A stretch of 64,000 bases of DNA, taken from NCBI RefSeq assembly GCF_042663885.1, contig NZ_JBHSXV010000001.1; one strand, 5' to 3'. Numbering within the stretch: position 1 is the stretch's first letter; every line of letters begins with the position of its first letter. The position numbers and the translations under genes were made by a program. Origin of the DNA: Aquipuribacter hungaricus. Its GTDB lineage: Bacteria; Actinomycetota; Actinomycetes; Actinomycetales; JBBAYJ01. Of the stretch, positions 41,794 to 52,307 are shown piece by piece. The notes below the pieces were generated by a model. It was given only the letters and a program-made list of their open reading frames with translations. It did no database searches and was not told the origin of the DNA.

Positions 41794-42744
41794 TCACGTC
41801 GCCGGGGGCAGGCCGAACGGGAGCGTGAGGTCGGTGCGCACCACCACGTCCTCCTCGTCGTCCAGCAGGTCCTCGAGCAGCTCGGCGACGGGGCGCGTGA
41901 AGCCGTGCTCGGACAGCACCGCCGAGGCGTCGACCATCGACCACGGCAGCAGGACGAACCGGCGGCCGGCGGCCATCGGGTGCGGCAGGCCGAGCTCGTG
42001 GGCGTCGAGGCGCAGGTCGCCGTAGGTGACGACGTCGACGTCGAGGGTGCGCGGACCCCACCGCACCTCGCGGGCGCGACCGTGCGCGGTCTCCACGTCC
42101 TGGCAGGCGTGCAGCAGCGCCCGCGGCGACAGCGTGGTGTCGACGAGCACGACGGCGTTGAGGTAGCGGCCCTGCTCGGGGCCGCCGACCGGCGCGGAGT
42201 CCACCACCGGGCTGGCCTCGACGACGCTGACCCCGTCCAGGACCGACAGGTCCAGGACGGCCTCGTGGAGCGTGGCGTAGGGGTCGCCGAGGTTGGCGCC
42301 GAGGGCGAGGACCGCCCGGACGGGAGCCTCGGGCGGGGTGTCGGCGCGCACGTCGTCGCGGGTACGGCGCACGGTCACCGTGACGTCGTCGAACGGGACG
42401 CCGACCGGGGCCTGCGGCTTGTGCACCGTGACGTCGACGGCGACCAGCCGGGGGTCGGCCATGACCTCGGCGGCGATCCGCCCGGCGACGGCCTCGACGA
42501 GGTCCAGCGACGGACCGACGAGCACGGCGTGGGCCTTCTGCGCGACGACGGAGTAGTCGACGGCGTCGGCCAGGTCGTCGGTGCTGCCGGCGCGCAGCGT
42601 GGGCACGTGCAGGACGACGTCCACGGAGAACTCCTGGCCGTCCCGCTTCTCGTGCGCGAGCACGCCGTGGGTGCCGCGGCCGCGGATGCCGCGGACGGCG
42701 ACCTGGTCGACCGGGCCGCCGTAGTCGCCGAGGTAGCTGCTCAT
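41794..42744 (-). CDS. Bifunctional dihydroneopterin aldolase / HPPK (FolB-FolK fusion)
   Basis: A 316-residue fusion catalysing two successive folate steps. Residues 1-125 are FolB (VAVRGIRGRGTHGVLAHEKRDGQEFSVDVVLHV, VDYSVVAQKAHAVL and VHKPQAPVGVPFDDVTVTV). Residues 145-310 are FolK: ALGANLGDPYATLHEAV, the RWGPRTLDVDVVTYGDLRL catalytic/pterin region and LGLPHPMAAGRRFVLLPW. Both active-site regions look complete. FolB-FolK fusions occur in several Micrococcales. The ATG at 42744 overlaps the folP stop as ATGA. FolE, often between ftsH and folP in this cluster, is missing here. Confidence 0.94.
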   Translation of the reverse strand: MSSYLGDYGGPVDQVAVRGIRGRGTHGVLAHEKRDGQEFSVDVVLHVPTLRAGSTDDLADAVDYSVVAQKAHAVLVGPSLDLVEAVAGRIAAEVMADPRLVAVDVTVHKPQAPVGVPFDDVTVTVRRTRDDVRADTPPEAPVRAVLALGANLGDPYATLHEAVLDLSVLDGVSVVEASPVVDSAPVGGPEQGRYLNAVVLVDTTLSPRALLHACQDVETAHGRAREVRWGPRTLDVDVVTYGDLRLDAHELGLPHPMAAGRRFVLLPWSMVDASAVLSEHGFTRPVAELLEDLLDDEEDVVVRTDLTLPFGLPPAT

Positions 42745-43649
42745 GGGCGTCGATCCTGCTCGGGCGCACCCTCGCGCGCACGGCGCCAGGCCGCGCCGAC
42801 CCGGACCCCGTCGGCGGTGCCGCGGGCGGTGTGGGCGCGCACGGCCCACACCCCGTGCGCGGCCAGCAGCGCGGCGGCCGCGTGCGAGGCGTCCTCGCGC
42901 TCCTCCACGGGGCGGGGCGCACCGTCCGCGGCGGCGAGCAGGCGGCCGAGGAACCGCTTGCGGCTCACGCCGACGAGCAGCGGGAAGCCCAGCGCGTCGA
43001 GCGCGTCGAGGTGGGCCAGCAGCGCCCAGCCGTGCTCGGCCTCCTTGGCGAAGCCGATGCCCGGGTCGAGCACGAGCCGGGAGGGGTCGACGCCGGCGTC
43101 GACGAGGGCGTCGACGCGCGCGGCCAGCTCGTCCCGGACGTCGAGCACGACGTCGTCGTAGCGGGCGAGGGCGGACATCCCCGCGGAGTGCCCCCGCCAG
43201 TGCATGACGACGAACGGGCAGCCCGCCGCGGCGACGACCCGGGCCATCGCGGGGTCGGCCGCGCCGCCGCTCACGTCGTTGACCAGCACGGCCCCGGCGG
43301 CCAGGGCGGCCTCGGCGACGCCGGCGCGCATGGTGTCGATGCTCACCGGGACGCCCTGCCCGGCGAGGGCGCGGACGACCTCGACGGTCCGCCGCAGCTC
43401 CTCCTGCTCGGGCACCCGGTCGGCGCCCGGGCGGGTGGACTCCCCGCCCACGTCGACGGCGTCGGCACCCGCGGCCACCAGGTCCAGGCCGTGCCGGACG
43501 GCGTCGTCGGGGTCGGCCCACCGCCCGCCGTCGCTGAAGGAGTCCGGCGTGACGTTGAGGACGGCGAGCACCGCGGGCCGGTCCAGGCCGACGAGCCGCG
43601 ACCGGGCCCGGCCGGTCAGACCGGCGGGCCCGGGGTGGGGGGAGCTCAC
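42741..43649 (-). CDS. folP: Dihydropteroate synthase
   Basis: FolP condenses p-aminobenzoate with hydroxymethyl-dihydropterin pyrophosphate and is the sulfonamide target. The 302-residue TIM barrel shows VLAVLNVTPDSFSDGGRW, ADAVDVGGESTRPGADRV, VPVSIDTMRAGVAEAAL and LVNDVSGG. VMHWRG, LVLDPGIGFAKEAEHGWALL and LVGVSRKRFLG also belong to the family. HAAAALLAAHGVWAVRAHTARGTADGVRV ends the domain. The GTG at 43649 lies 22 bases after the ftsH stop. No good ribosome-binding site is visible, so expression may depend on readthrough translation from ftsH. Confidence 0.96.
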   Translation of the reverse strand: MSSPHPGPAGLTGRARSRLVGLDRPAVLAVLNVTPDSFSDGGRWADPDDAVRHGLDLVAAGADAVDVGGESTRPGADRVPEQEELRRTVEVVRALAGQGVPVSIDTMRAGVAEAALAAGAVLVNDVSGGAADPAMARVVAAAGCPFVVMHWRGHSAGMSALARYDDVVLDVRDELAARVDALVDAGVDPSRLVLDPGIGFAKEAEHGWALLAHLDALDALGFPLLVGVSRKRFLGRLLAAADGAPRPVEEREDASHAAAALLAAHGVWAVRAHTARGTADGVRVGAAWRRAREGAPEQDRRP

Positions 43650-43671
43650 CGCGCTGGCGGGGACGACGGGC

Positions 43672-45900
<2,229 letters not shown>

Positions 45901-45979
45901 CTGCTCACCGCACGGGCCCCGGGGCCCGTCCTCCATGCTCGTGTGCCGGTACGTCCGGGCGCGGCGTGCCTGCTCAGGC

Positions 45980-45985
45980 AGGGTA
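45980..45985 (-). promoter_or_regulatory. -10 box TACCCT of the ftsH operon
   Basis: On the ftsH strand TACCCT is preceded, after a 17-bp spacer, by GGAAGA. The predicted leader is about 70 nt. The GGAA-type -35 hints at an alternative sigma factor, but the match to the SigR/SigH consensus is incomplete. Confidence 0.4.
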
Positions 45986-46103
45986 CAGCGGCGTCCGGGC
46001 GATCTTCCTGGTGGGAGAACGGGTCCACCCGGCCGCGCGTTCCAGCACGTCGTCGTGTTCGCCCGCAGCAGACGGCGGCGGGGGCGGCGGGTCATCCTGG
46101 GGC

Positions 46104-47135
46104 GTGGGCGTGGGCGTGGGCGTGGGCGCGGGCCGGGGACGGCGGTGGCTGGCGGTGGGGCTGCCCGTCGCGCTGCTCCTCGGGGTGCTGGTGACCGCGT
46201 CGCTCCGCCCGGCGGTGCAGGGCTGCCCGGGCGGCCCGTCGGTGGTGCTGCTGCCCGCCCCCGACGAGGTCCCGGACCTGGTCGGCCTGGAGGCGGCCGC
46301 CGCCCGGGCCGCGGCCGGGCGGGCGGGCGTGGCCTGGGCCGCGCGCGAGGAGCGGTGGGTGGTGGACCGGGCGGCCCGCGGCACGGTGCTCCGCCAGGCC
46401 GGCGGAGGGTGCGGCGACCCGCTCGAGCTCGACCTGTCGACCGGGGGGCCGCTCGTCGACCCCGCCGACCTCGCCCCCGCCGCCCGGAACGCGCTCGGTC
46501 CCGACCCCGGGCTGGTCCGGCTCGTCCGCCTCGACGACGGGGTCGCGATCCAGGGTGACCGCGTCGTCACCGGCGAGTGCGCTGCCGTGTACCGGCTCGT
46601 CGAGGAGGAGGAGCTCGACGACGCGCTCGAGGTCAGCTGCTACGCCGCGCCGGCCGCCGCGCTGGTGACAGCGGTGCGGGACGGGTCCGGCTTCCTCGGC
46701 CCGCCCGGCGACGACGTCCGCGTGCTGCAGTCCTCGTCGGGCGCGCGGGGAGAGGGGGAGGCGGTGGGCTGGACCGCGGACCGCGCGCTGGACGGCTGGC
46801 GCCTCACCGTCCTCGTCGGGTCCGGCCGCGGGGTCGACGACCTCCGCTGCGGGCCGGCGAGCGCCTACGAGGTCTGCAGCGTGGAGACCACGGGCGACGG
46901 CACGCAGGTCGCGACGGCCCAGGTGCTGGGCGAGCGGCCGCCGGGCACCTCCTACATCAGCCTGGAGGCCGTGACGCATCGCTCGCCGTGGCGGGTCCGC
47001 GTGGTGCTGGCCCCGGACGTCGAGGGCTCCGCCGTGCCCGCGCGCCCGACCAGGCCACCGGCGGGCCTCCCGGACCTGGTGCGGCTGGCCGAGGAGGCGC
47101 GCGCCGCGGTCGAGCCGGTCGCCCCGCCGCCCTGA
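46104..47135 (+). CDS. Membrane-anchored protein with a PASTA-like domain
   Basis: A 343-residue protein. After a Val-Gly repeat leader there is one membrane helix (RWLAVGLPVALLLGVLVTASL). The following EVPDLVGLEAAAARAAAGRAGVAW...GTVLRQAGGG matches one PASTA repeat, the module that binds peptidoglycan fragments or beta-lactams. A larger extracytoplasmic domain with paired cysteines (GECAAVYRL, EVSCYAAP, DDLRCGPASAYEVCSVE) follows. The start is uncertain: four in-frame GTG codons lie at 46104-46122, with a CATCCT hexamer just upstream, and the open frame runs back to an ATG at 45966. It is transcribed opposite to the tilS-hpt-ftsH-fol genes that surround it. No specific function is known. Confidence 0.72.
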   Translation: MGVGVGVGAGRGRRWLAVGLPVALLLGVLVTASLRPAVQGCPGGPSVVLLPAPDEVPDLVGLEAAAARAAAGRAGVAWAAREERWVVDRAARGTVLRQAGGGCGDPLELDLSTGGPLVDPADLAPAARNALGPDPGLVRLVRLDDGVAIQGDRVVTGECAAVYRLVEEEELDDALEVSCYAAPAAALVTAVRDGSGFLGPPGDDVRVLQSSSGARGEGEAVGWTADRALDGWRLTVLVGSGRGVDDLRCGPASAYEVCSVETTGDGTQVATAQVLGERPPGTSYISLEAVTHRSPWRVRVVLAPDVEGSAVPARPTRPPAGLPDLVRLAEEARAAVEPVAPPP

Positions 47136-47166
47136 CGCCGCCCGCGGGGGACGCCGTGCCGGAGCT

Positions 47167-47192
47167 CCGGGGCCCGGGGCTCCGGGCCCCGG
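47167..47192. terminator. Bidirectional terminator between the PASTA-like gene and hpt
   Basis: A perfect 11-bp hairpin (CCGGGGCCCGG / CCGGGCCCCGG, loop GGCT) in the 58 bp between two convergent genes. It ends one base before the hpt stop codon. No T-tract. Confidence 0.75.
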
Positions 47193-47193
47193 G

Positions 47194-47745
47194 TCAGCCG
47201 TACATGTGGGGGGCGAGGATCCCGATGTCGCGCAGGTTGCGGTACTTCTCGTCGTAGTCCAGGCCGTAGCCGACGACGAACTGCTCGCCGATGTCGAAGC
47301 CGACCCACGACACCTCGACCTCGACCTTGGCGGCGGTGGGCTTGCGGAGCAGGGTGGCGATGCGGACCGACGCCGGTCCGCGGGAGCCGAGGTTGGCGCT
47401 CAGCCACGACAGGGTGAGGCCGGAGTCGATGATGTCCTCGACGATGAGGACGTGCTTGCCGGACAGGTCGGTGTCGAGGTCCTTGAGGATCCGCACGACG
47501 CCGGAGGACTTGGTCCCGGAGCCGTAGCTCGACACCGCCATCCAGTCCATGGTCACCGGCACGGTGAGGGCGCGGGCGAGGTCCGCCATGACCATGACGG
47601 CCCCCTTGAGGACGCCGACGAGCAGCACCTCCGACCCGGCGTAGAAGGCGTCGATCTCGGCAGCCATCTCGCGGAGCCTGGTCTGCACCTGCTCCTCGGT
47701 GAGCAGCACGCTCTCCAGGTCGGTCCCGGCGTCACGGGCGTCCAT
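47194..47745 (-). CDS. hpt: Hypoxanthine phosphoribosyltransferase
   Basis: Salvages hypoxanthine (and usually guanine) with PRPP. The 183-residue protein has EVLLVGVLKGAVMVMADLARAL, the flexible catalytic loop SSYGSGTKSSG, and the PRPP-binding signature HVLIVEDIIDSGLTL. KVEVEVSWVGFDIGEQFVVGYGLDYDEKYRNLRDIGIL closes the fold. Length and motifs are standard. The ATG at 47745 lies 14 bases inside the end of tilS, so the pair is translationally linked; tilS-hpt-ftsH is a widely conserved order. Here a convergent PASTA-like gene separates hpt from ftsH. Confidence 0.96.
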   Translation of the reverse strand: MDARDAGTDLESVLLTEEQVQTRLREMAAEIDAFYAGSEVLLVGVLKGAVMVMADLARALTVPVTMDWMAVSSYGSGTKSSGVVRILKDLDTDLSGKHVLIVEDIIDSGLTLSWLSANLGSRGPASVRIATLLRKPTAAKVEVEVSWVGFDIGEQFVVGYGLDYDEKYRNLRDIGILAPHMYG

Positions 47746-48877
47746 GAGGGTCCTCTCGCGGGGGGTCGTCGACGGCGAGGGTGAGCCTGCCACAGCCGTC
47801 GTCCCCCGCGGTCCGCGCAGCCGTCACGGGACCCGGGAGGGCCAGCGGGCCGTGCCCGGCACCGGCGGTGACCAGGCCGTCGAGGGCCCGGGTGTGGACC
47901 AGGCCGAGGGGGCGGGCGCCGGCCGCGGCGGCCAGCAGGCGCAGCACGCGGCGCCGGACGGCGGGCGGCAGGGCGAGCAAGGGCGCTAGCGGGACGTCGA
48001 CGGGGGCGGGCGCCCTCGTGGCCCTGGACCGGTCCGGGGCGTCCGGGGCGTCCGGGGCGTCCGGGGCGTCCGGGAGGAGCGCCGCGGCCTCGCGGGCGGC
48101 CCAGGCGTCGAGGGCGTCGGCGTCCTCGCGGAGCAGGTCGGCGCTGCGGGCCAGCGACGTCGTCGCGGCGGGGCCGAGGACGTCGACGAGGACAGGGAGG
48201 ACCTCGGCACGCACCCGGGCCCGCAGCAGCGCGTCGCCGGTCGCCGGGCCGGCCGTGCTCCTCCGGTCGGTGCTGCTCTCGGGGCTGAGGTCGAGGCTCG
48301 CATCCGGACCGGCAGCGGGGTCGGGGCCGTTGCCGGGGTCGTGCCAGGGCAGGCCCAGGTCGGGCAGCGAGGGGCAGGCGGCACGGACCACGTCCCGGCG
48401 CAGCCCGAGCAGCGGCCGGACGAACGGGCCCCGGCGGGCGGGCATCCCCGCCAGCGACCGGGCGCCCGAACCGCGGGCGAGGCCTAGGAGCACCTGCTCG
48501 GCCTGGTCGTCGAGGGTGTGCCCGAGGAGCACGACCGGGGCGCCGTCGCGGGCCGCGGCCTCCTCCAGCGCGCGGAGCCGGGCGGTGCGGGCGGCCTCCT
48601 CGGGTCCCCCGGCCCACCCCCCGCCGGCCGTCCGGGCAGGGACCACCCGGACGGTGCGGACCCGGGAGGCACCCAGCAGCAGCCCGGCGCGGGCGACCGC
48701 GACGGCCACCGCGGCGGTGCGGGGGTGCCAGCCGTGGTCGACGCACACGGCGCTCACCCGCAGCCGGAGCGGGCCGGCGACGGCGACCGCCGCGTCGAGC
48801 AGCGCGAGGGAGTCCGCGCCGCCGCTCACCCCGACGACGACCGCGCCGCCGGCGTGCTCCCGCAGGGCCGCCCGCAC
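47732..48877 (-). CDS. tilS: tRNA(Ile)-lysidine synthetase
   Basis: TilS modifies C34 of the tRNA-Ile CAU anticodon to lysidine so that it reads AUA. The 381-residue protein has the PP-loop VVVGVSGGADSLALLDAAV close to the N-terminus, RVSAVCVDHGWHP, and LLGHTLDDQAEQVLLGLARGSGARSLAGMP, all typical of the catalytic domain. The C-terminal domain is shortened and carries a DAPDAPDAPDAPD repeat encoded by direct repeats near 48040-48075. The GTG at 48877 is the first plausible start after the metalloprotease gene stop. The stop lies 14 bases inside hpt. Confidence 0.93.
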   Translation of the reverse strand: MRAALREHAGGAVVVGVSGGADSLALLDAAVAVAGPLRLRVSAVCVDHGWHPRTAAVAVAVARAGLLLGASRVRTVRVVPARTAGGGWAGGPEEAARTARLRALEEAAARDGAPVVLLGHTLDDQAEQVLLGLARGSGARSLAGMPARRGPFVRPLLGLRRDVVRAACPSLPDLGLPWHDPGNGPDPAAGPDASLDLSPESSTDRRSTAGPATGDALLRARVRAEVLPVLVDVLGPAATTSLARSADLLREDADALDAWAAREAAALLPDAPDAPDAPDAPDRSRATRAPAPVDVPLAPLLALPPAVRRRVLRLLAAAAGARPLGLVHTRALDGLVTAGAGHGPLALPGPVTAARTAGDDGCGRLTLAVDDPPREDPHGRP

Positions 48878-48945
48878 CGCGAGCCGGACGTCGCGCAGCG
48901 GGCCGGGCGGGTCCGCCCCGGCCCGGCGGCCGCCGTCGGGCGCCC

Positions 48946-50058
48946 TCAGCCGTGGACCCGGGCCACCCACGCCGCGGGGTCCCGGAGCTCGGCGGCGCTG
49001 GGCAGGGTGCCCGGGCCGGACCACACCGCGTTGAAGCCGGGGGTGCCGACCTGCGCGGTCACCGCGCGCACGAAGCGGGCGCCGTCGCGGTACTGGGCGA
49101 CCTTGGCGTCCAGGCCGAGCAGGCGGCGCACCGCGCGGTCCACCGGGCCGGTGCCGCCGCGGCGGGCGCCGAACCGGGCCCGGATCTGCGCGACCGTGGG
49201 GACGACGGAGGGGCCGACCTCGTCCATGACGACGTCGGCGTGGCCCTCCAGCAGCGACATGACGGCGCTGAGCGCGTCGAGGCGCTCCTTCTGCTCCGGC
49301 GTCTGGACGAGGTCGATGAGGCCGCCGCTGGCCGACCCGGCCGGGGCGTCGGCGCCCGGGGCGGGCGCGCGCAGCAGGTCCGGCAGCCTGCCGAGCCCGT
49401 CGACGAGGCGCTTGAGCGAGCTCGCGGGGTCCTCGAGCATGTCGTCGAGCAGCTCGACGACCTGGCCGCGGAACCAGCCGGCGAGCCACGGGTTGGCGCC
49501 GAACTGCACGCGGTGGGTCTCCTCGTGCAGGCACACCCAGAGCCGGAAGTCCGAGGGGACGGCGCCGATCTCGGTCTCGACGTGGGCGACGTTGGGCGCG
49601 ACGAGCAGCAGCCGCCCGCCGTCGGGGGCCAGCACGTCGTACTGGCCGAGCACCTTGGACGCCATGAAGGCGAGCAGGCTGCCGGTCTCCGCGGCGTTGA
49701 CCGCGCGGGTGACGGCCGCGAGCGCGGCGGGGCCCTCGGGCGTGCCCCGCCCCCCGGACCGGCCGGCCTTCTGCCGCTGCAGGGCCGCCGAGAGGACGGG
49801 GTCCATGAGGGCGCCGAAGGACGCGGCGTTCGCGCGTGCCCAGCCGGCCCGGTCGACGACGAGCACGGCGCCGCCGTCCTCGCCCGCCTCGAGCCCGGAC
49901 GTCTCGGCCACGGGGTCGACCGCGAGGGAGGCGCAGCTGCGCAGCTCCGCGACGAGGTCCTCGATCTCGGCCCGGGTCATGGCCGGGCCGGGCGGCACGA
50001 GGGCCGCCGCTGCCGCCCCGGCGGCCTCCCAGTCGACGAGGGTCGCGGTGGCTTGCAT
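48946..50058 (-). CDS. Zinc-dependent metalloprotease (DUF2342 / F420-biosynthesis-associated family)
   Basis: A 370-residue protein of the actinobacterial DUF2342 zincin family. The metal motif is HEETH in LWVCLHEETHRVQFGANPWL (HExxH), with a downstream Glu region in MSLLEGHADVVMDEVG. The first 150 residues are helical (FMASKVLGQYDVLAP, LLLVAPN). The name 'F420 biosynthesis-associated' comes from gene neighbourhoods; a proteolytic function is not proven. The ATG at 50058 is six bases from a TACCCT -10 box, so it is probably translated from a leaderless mRNA and heads the tilS-hpt unit. The order dacB-metalloprotease-tilS-hpt is conserved in Actinobacteria. Confidence 0.92.
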   Translation of the reverse strand: MQATATLVDWEAAGAAAAALVPPGPAMTRAEIEDLVAELRSCASLAVDPVAETSGLEAGEDGGAVLVVDRAGWARANAASFGALMDPVLSAALQRQKAGRSGGRGTPEGPAALAAVTRAVNAAETGSLLAFMASKVLGQYDVLAPDGGRLLLVAPNVAHVETEIGAVPSDFRLWVCLHEETHRVQFGANPWLAGWFRGQVVELLDDMLEDPASSLKRLVDGLGRLPDLLRAPAPGADAPAGSASGGLIDLVQTPEQKERLDALSAVMSLLEGHADVVMDEVGPSVVPTVAQIRARFGARRGGTGPVDRAVRRLLGLDAKVAQYRDGARFVRAVTAQVGTPGFNAVWSGPGTLPSAAELRDPAAWVARVHG

Positions 50059-50078
50059 GGGTCGAGGGTAGGCCGACG

Positions 50079-51572
50079 TCAGCAGCAGGCGACGACCGCG
50101 GCGGCCACCCGGTCGGCGGCGGCGCGGGCCGCGTCGGTGCCGCCGGGCGGGACGCCGCCGGACAGCAGCGCGAAGGACACCCCGCGCCCGTCGGCGGTCG
50201 TGCCCACCCCGGCGAGGGCGACGACACCGGTGAGCGTCCCGGTCTTGGCGCGGACCACGCCCCGCCCGGCCGCGCTGCGCTCCTGCGCGGTGAACCGGGA
50301 CGACAGCGTGCCCTCCAGGCCCGCGACCGGCAGCAGCGAGGGCAGCAGCGACAGGTCGTCCTCGGCGGGCGCCGCCGCGGCGGCCGCGAGCAGCCCCGAC
50401 AGCGCGGCGGCGGAGGAGACGCTGCCGTCCTCCAGGCCGGAGCCGTCCGCGGCGACGGTCGGGCCGAGGTCGACGCCCTGCTGGCGGACGACGTCGACGA
50501 CCGTCGCGCCGGCGGACGCGGACGCGGTCGGGGCGGCCAGCTCGTGGGCGACCAGGCCGGCGACGCCGTCGGCGACGGTGTTGTCGCTGGTGACGAGCAG
50601 GTGCGCGAGGACGTCGGCGACGGGTGCCGACCCGGCCTCGGCCAGCACGGGGCCGACGGGGACGGGCGCGGGGCTCACCGAGGACGCACCGACGGCCGGG
50701 GCGCCGGCGCCGAGACCCTCGCCCAGCGCGGCGGTGAGGGCGGCGGCGAAGGCCGCGGCGGCCGTGGCCGCCGGTGCGGGGTCGCGGCCCTGGCCCGGCC
50801 CCCGGCGACCGGCGGCGACCGCGAGCGAGGACGGCGGCGAGACGTAGACCGCGTCGACCGGGTCGCGCTGCGGCGGGGGGCCGGAGCCCAGCAGGCTGTC
50901 GTCCACGACGACGTCCACCGCGGGGGTGCCGGGGGCGAGCAGCGGCGTGCCGGCTGCGGCGCCGGTCATCGCCGCCACGGCCTCGCGGGCCAGGTCGAGC
51001 AGACCGACACGGCCGTCGGTGGCCCCGGGCGAGCCCTCCCCCGCCGCGAGCAGCAGGTCGCCGCCGCCGACGAGGACCACCGCGGGCCGGCCGGACGGTC
51101 GCTGGTCGCCCGGCTGCCACGCGACACGGGTCGGCAGCGTCCGGTCGGCGCCGAGCACCTGCAGCGCGGCCGCCGACGTGACGAGCTTGGTCGTCGACGC
51201 GGGCTCCAGCGGCGTGCCCGAGGCCCGGGTGACGACCTCCTCGCCGGTGAGGAGGTCGCGGACGCTGAGGGTGGGGGCGGGACCGAGCGCGGGGTCGGCG
51301 AGCAGCGGGACCAGCGCCGCCGACAGCGCCGCCGCGTCCACCGGGGCCGCCTCGGCCGTGCCGGCAGTGGCGGCGGCACCGCCGGGTGCGGCGGGGACCG
51401 GGGGCGCGCTGACCTGCGGCTCCGGGGCGGGCGGCGGCGGGGGCGGGAGGGGTGCGCGGGCGGTCAGCGGCCCCGGGACGAGGTCGGCGGCATCGGCCCA
51501 GGCATAGCCCCCGCCCGCCAGCAGGAGCGACGTGACGACCGTCACAGCAGCCACCCGGACGGCTCTCGTCAC
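50079..51572 (-). CDS. dacB: D-alanyl-D-alanine carboxypeptidase/endopeptidase (PBP4-type, class C)
   Basis: A 497-residue serine peptidase of the S13 family that trims peptidoglycan side chains outside the cell. A signal/anchor helix (residues 5-25) precedes a Pro-rich linker. The catalytic motifs are S126-TTK129 in PLEPASTTKLVTSAAALQVL, SDN in LLVTSDNTVADGVAG, and KTGT in VVRAKTGTLTGVVALAG. The inserted PBP4 domains between the first and second motifs are present. The GTG at 51572 is preceded by GGAGG. It ends about 20 bases before the metalloprotease start and diverges from ppa, the conserved arrangement in this phylum. Confidence 0.95.
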   Translation of the reverse strand: MTRAVRVAAVTVVTSLLLAGGGYAWADAADLVPGPLTARAPLPPPPPPAPEPQVSAPPVPAAPGGAAATAGTAEAAPVDAAALSAALVPLLADPALGPAPTLSVRDLLTGEEVVTRASGTPLEPASTTKLVTSAAALQVLGADRTLPTRVAWQPGDQRPSGRPAVVLVGGGDLLLAAGEGSPGATDGRVGLLDLAREAVAAMTGAAAGTPLLAPGTPAVDVVVDDSLLGSGPPPQRDPVDAVYVSPPSSLAVAAGRRGPGQGRDPAPAATAAAAFAAALTAALGEGLGAGAPAVGASSVSPAPVPVGPVLAEAGSAPVADVLAHLLVTSDNTVADGVAGLVAHELAAPTASASAGATVVDVVRQQGVDLGPTVAADGSGLEDGSVSSAAALSGLLAAAAAAPAEDDLSLLPSLLPVAGLEGTLSSRFTAQERSAAGRGVVRAKTGTLTGVVALAGVGTTADGRGVSFALLSGGVPPGGTDAARAAADRVAAAVVACC

Positions 51573-51713
51573 CCACGGCCTCCGCTCACTGCGACATGAT
51601 GGGCCCCGCCCGGCCCCGTGGGACCCGGGACGGACGCCGACGCCCCCGCCCGACGATAACCGGGCACCGTGGGCACGGCGTCCCGCCACCGACACGAGAG
51701 GGCAGTGCTGCAC

Positions 51714-52214
51714 ATGGAGTTCGACGTCACGGTCGAGGTGCCCAAGGGGCAGCGCAACAAGTACGAGGTCGACCACGCCTCCGGCCGGATCCGGCTGGAC
51801 CGCATGCTCTTCACCGCCACGCGCTACCCGGCCGACTACGGCTTCATCGAGGGCACCCTCGGCGAGGACGGCGACCCGCTGGACGCCCTGGTCCTGCTCG
51901 ACGAGCCGACCTTCCCCGGCTGCCTCATCGCCTGCCGCGCGATCGGCATGTTCCGGATGCGCGACGAGGCCGGCGGCGACGACAAGGTGCTGTGCGTGTC
52001 GGCCAACGACGTCCGCATGGCGCACATCCGCGAGCTGACCGACGTCGCGGACTTCCACCGCCTGGAGATCCAGCACTTCTTCGAGACCTACAAGGACCTC
52101 GAGCCCGGCAAGAGCGTCGAGGGCGCCCACTGGGCCGGCCGCGAGCAGGCCGAGCGCGAGATCAACCGCTCCGTGGTCCGGGCCCGCGAGGCCGGGTACT
52201 CCACCTCGCACTGA
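51714..52214 (+). CDS. ppa: Inorganic pyrophosphatase
   Basis: Family I soluble pyrophosphatase, 166 residues, hydrolysing PPi made by biosynthetic reactions. The metal-binding active site is intact: NKYEVDHASGRIRLDRML, YPADYGFIEGTLGEDGDPLDALVLLDEPTFPG with the D-x-D-P-x-D motif, and DDKVLCV. HFFETYKDLEPGKSVEG is also typical. The ATG at 51714 is preferred; a GTG three codons upstream is closer to GAGAGGG. It is divergent from dacB across about 140 bp, which include a GATAAC-containing stretch at 51653 that could hold promoters for both. Confidence 0.96.
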   Translation: MEFDVTVEVPKGQRNKYEVDHASGRIRLDRMLFTATRYPADYGFIEGTLGEDGDPLDALVLLDEPTFPGCLIACRAIGMFRMRDEAGGDDKVLCVSANDVRMAHIRELTDVADFHRLEIQHFFETYKDLEPGKSVEGAHWAGREQAEREINRSVVRAREAGYSTSH

Positions 52215-52307
52215 GGCCTCGGTCGCCGTCGGCCCCGCCGCCCGGGCGGGGTCGGACGGCGGGAGCGGCGGTGCGCCGGGGTCAGGCGGCGGGGTCAGGC
52301 GCCGGCG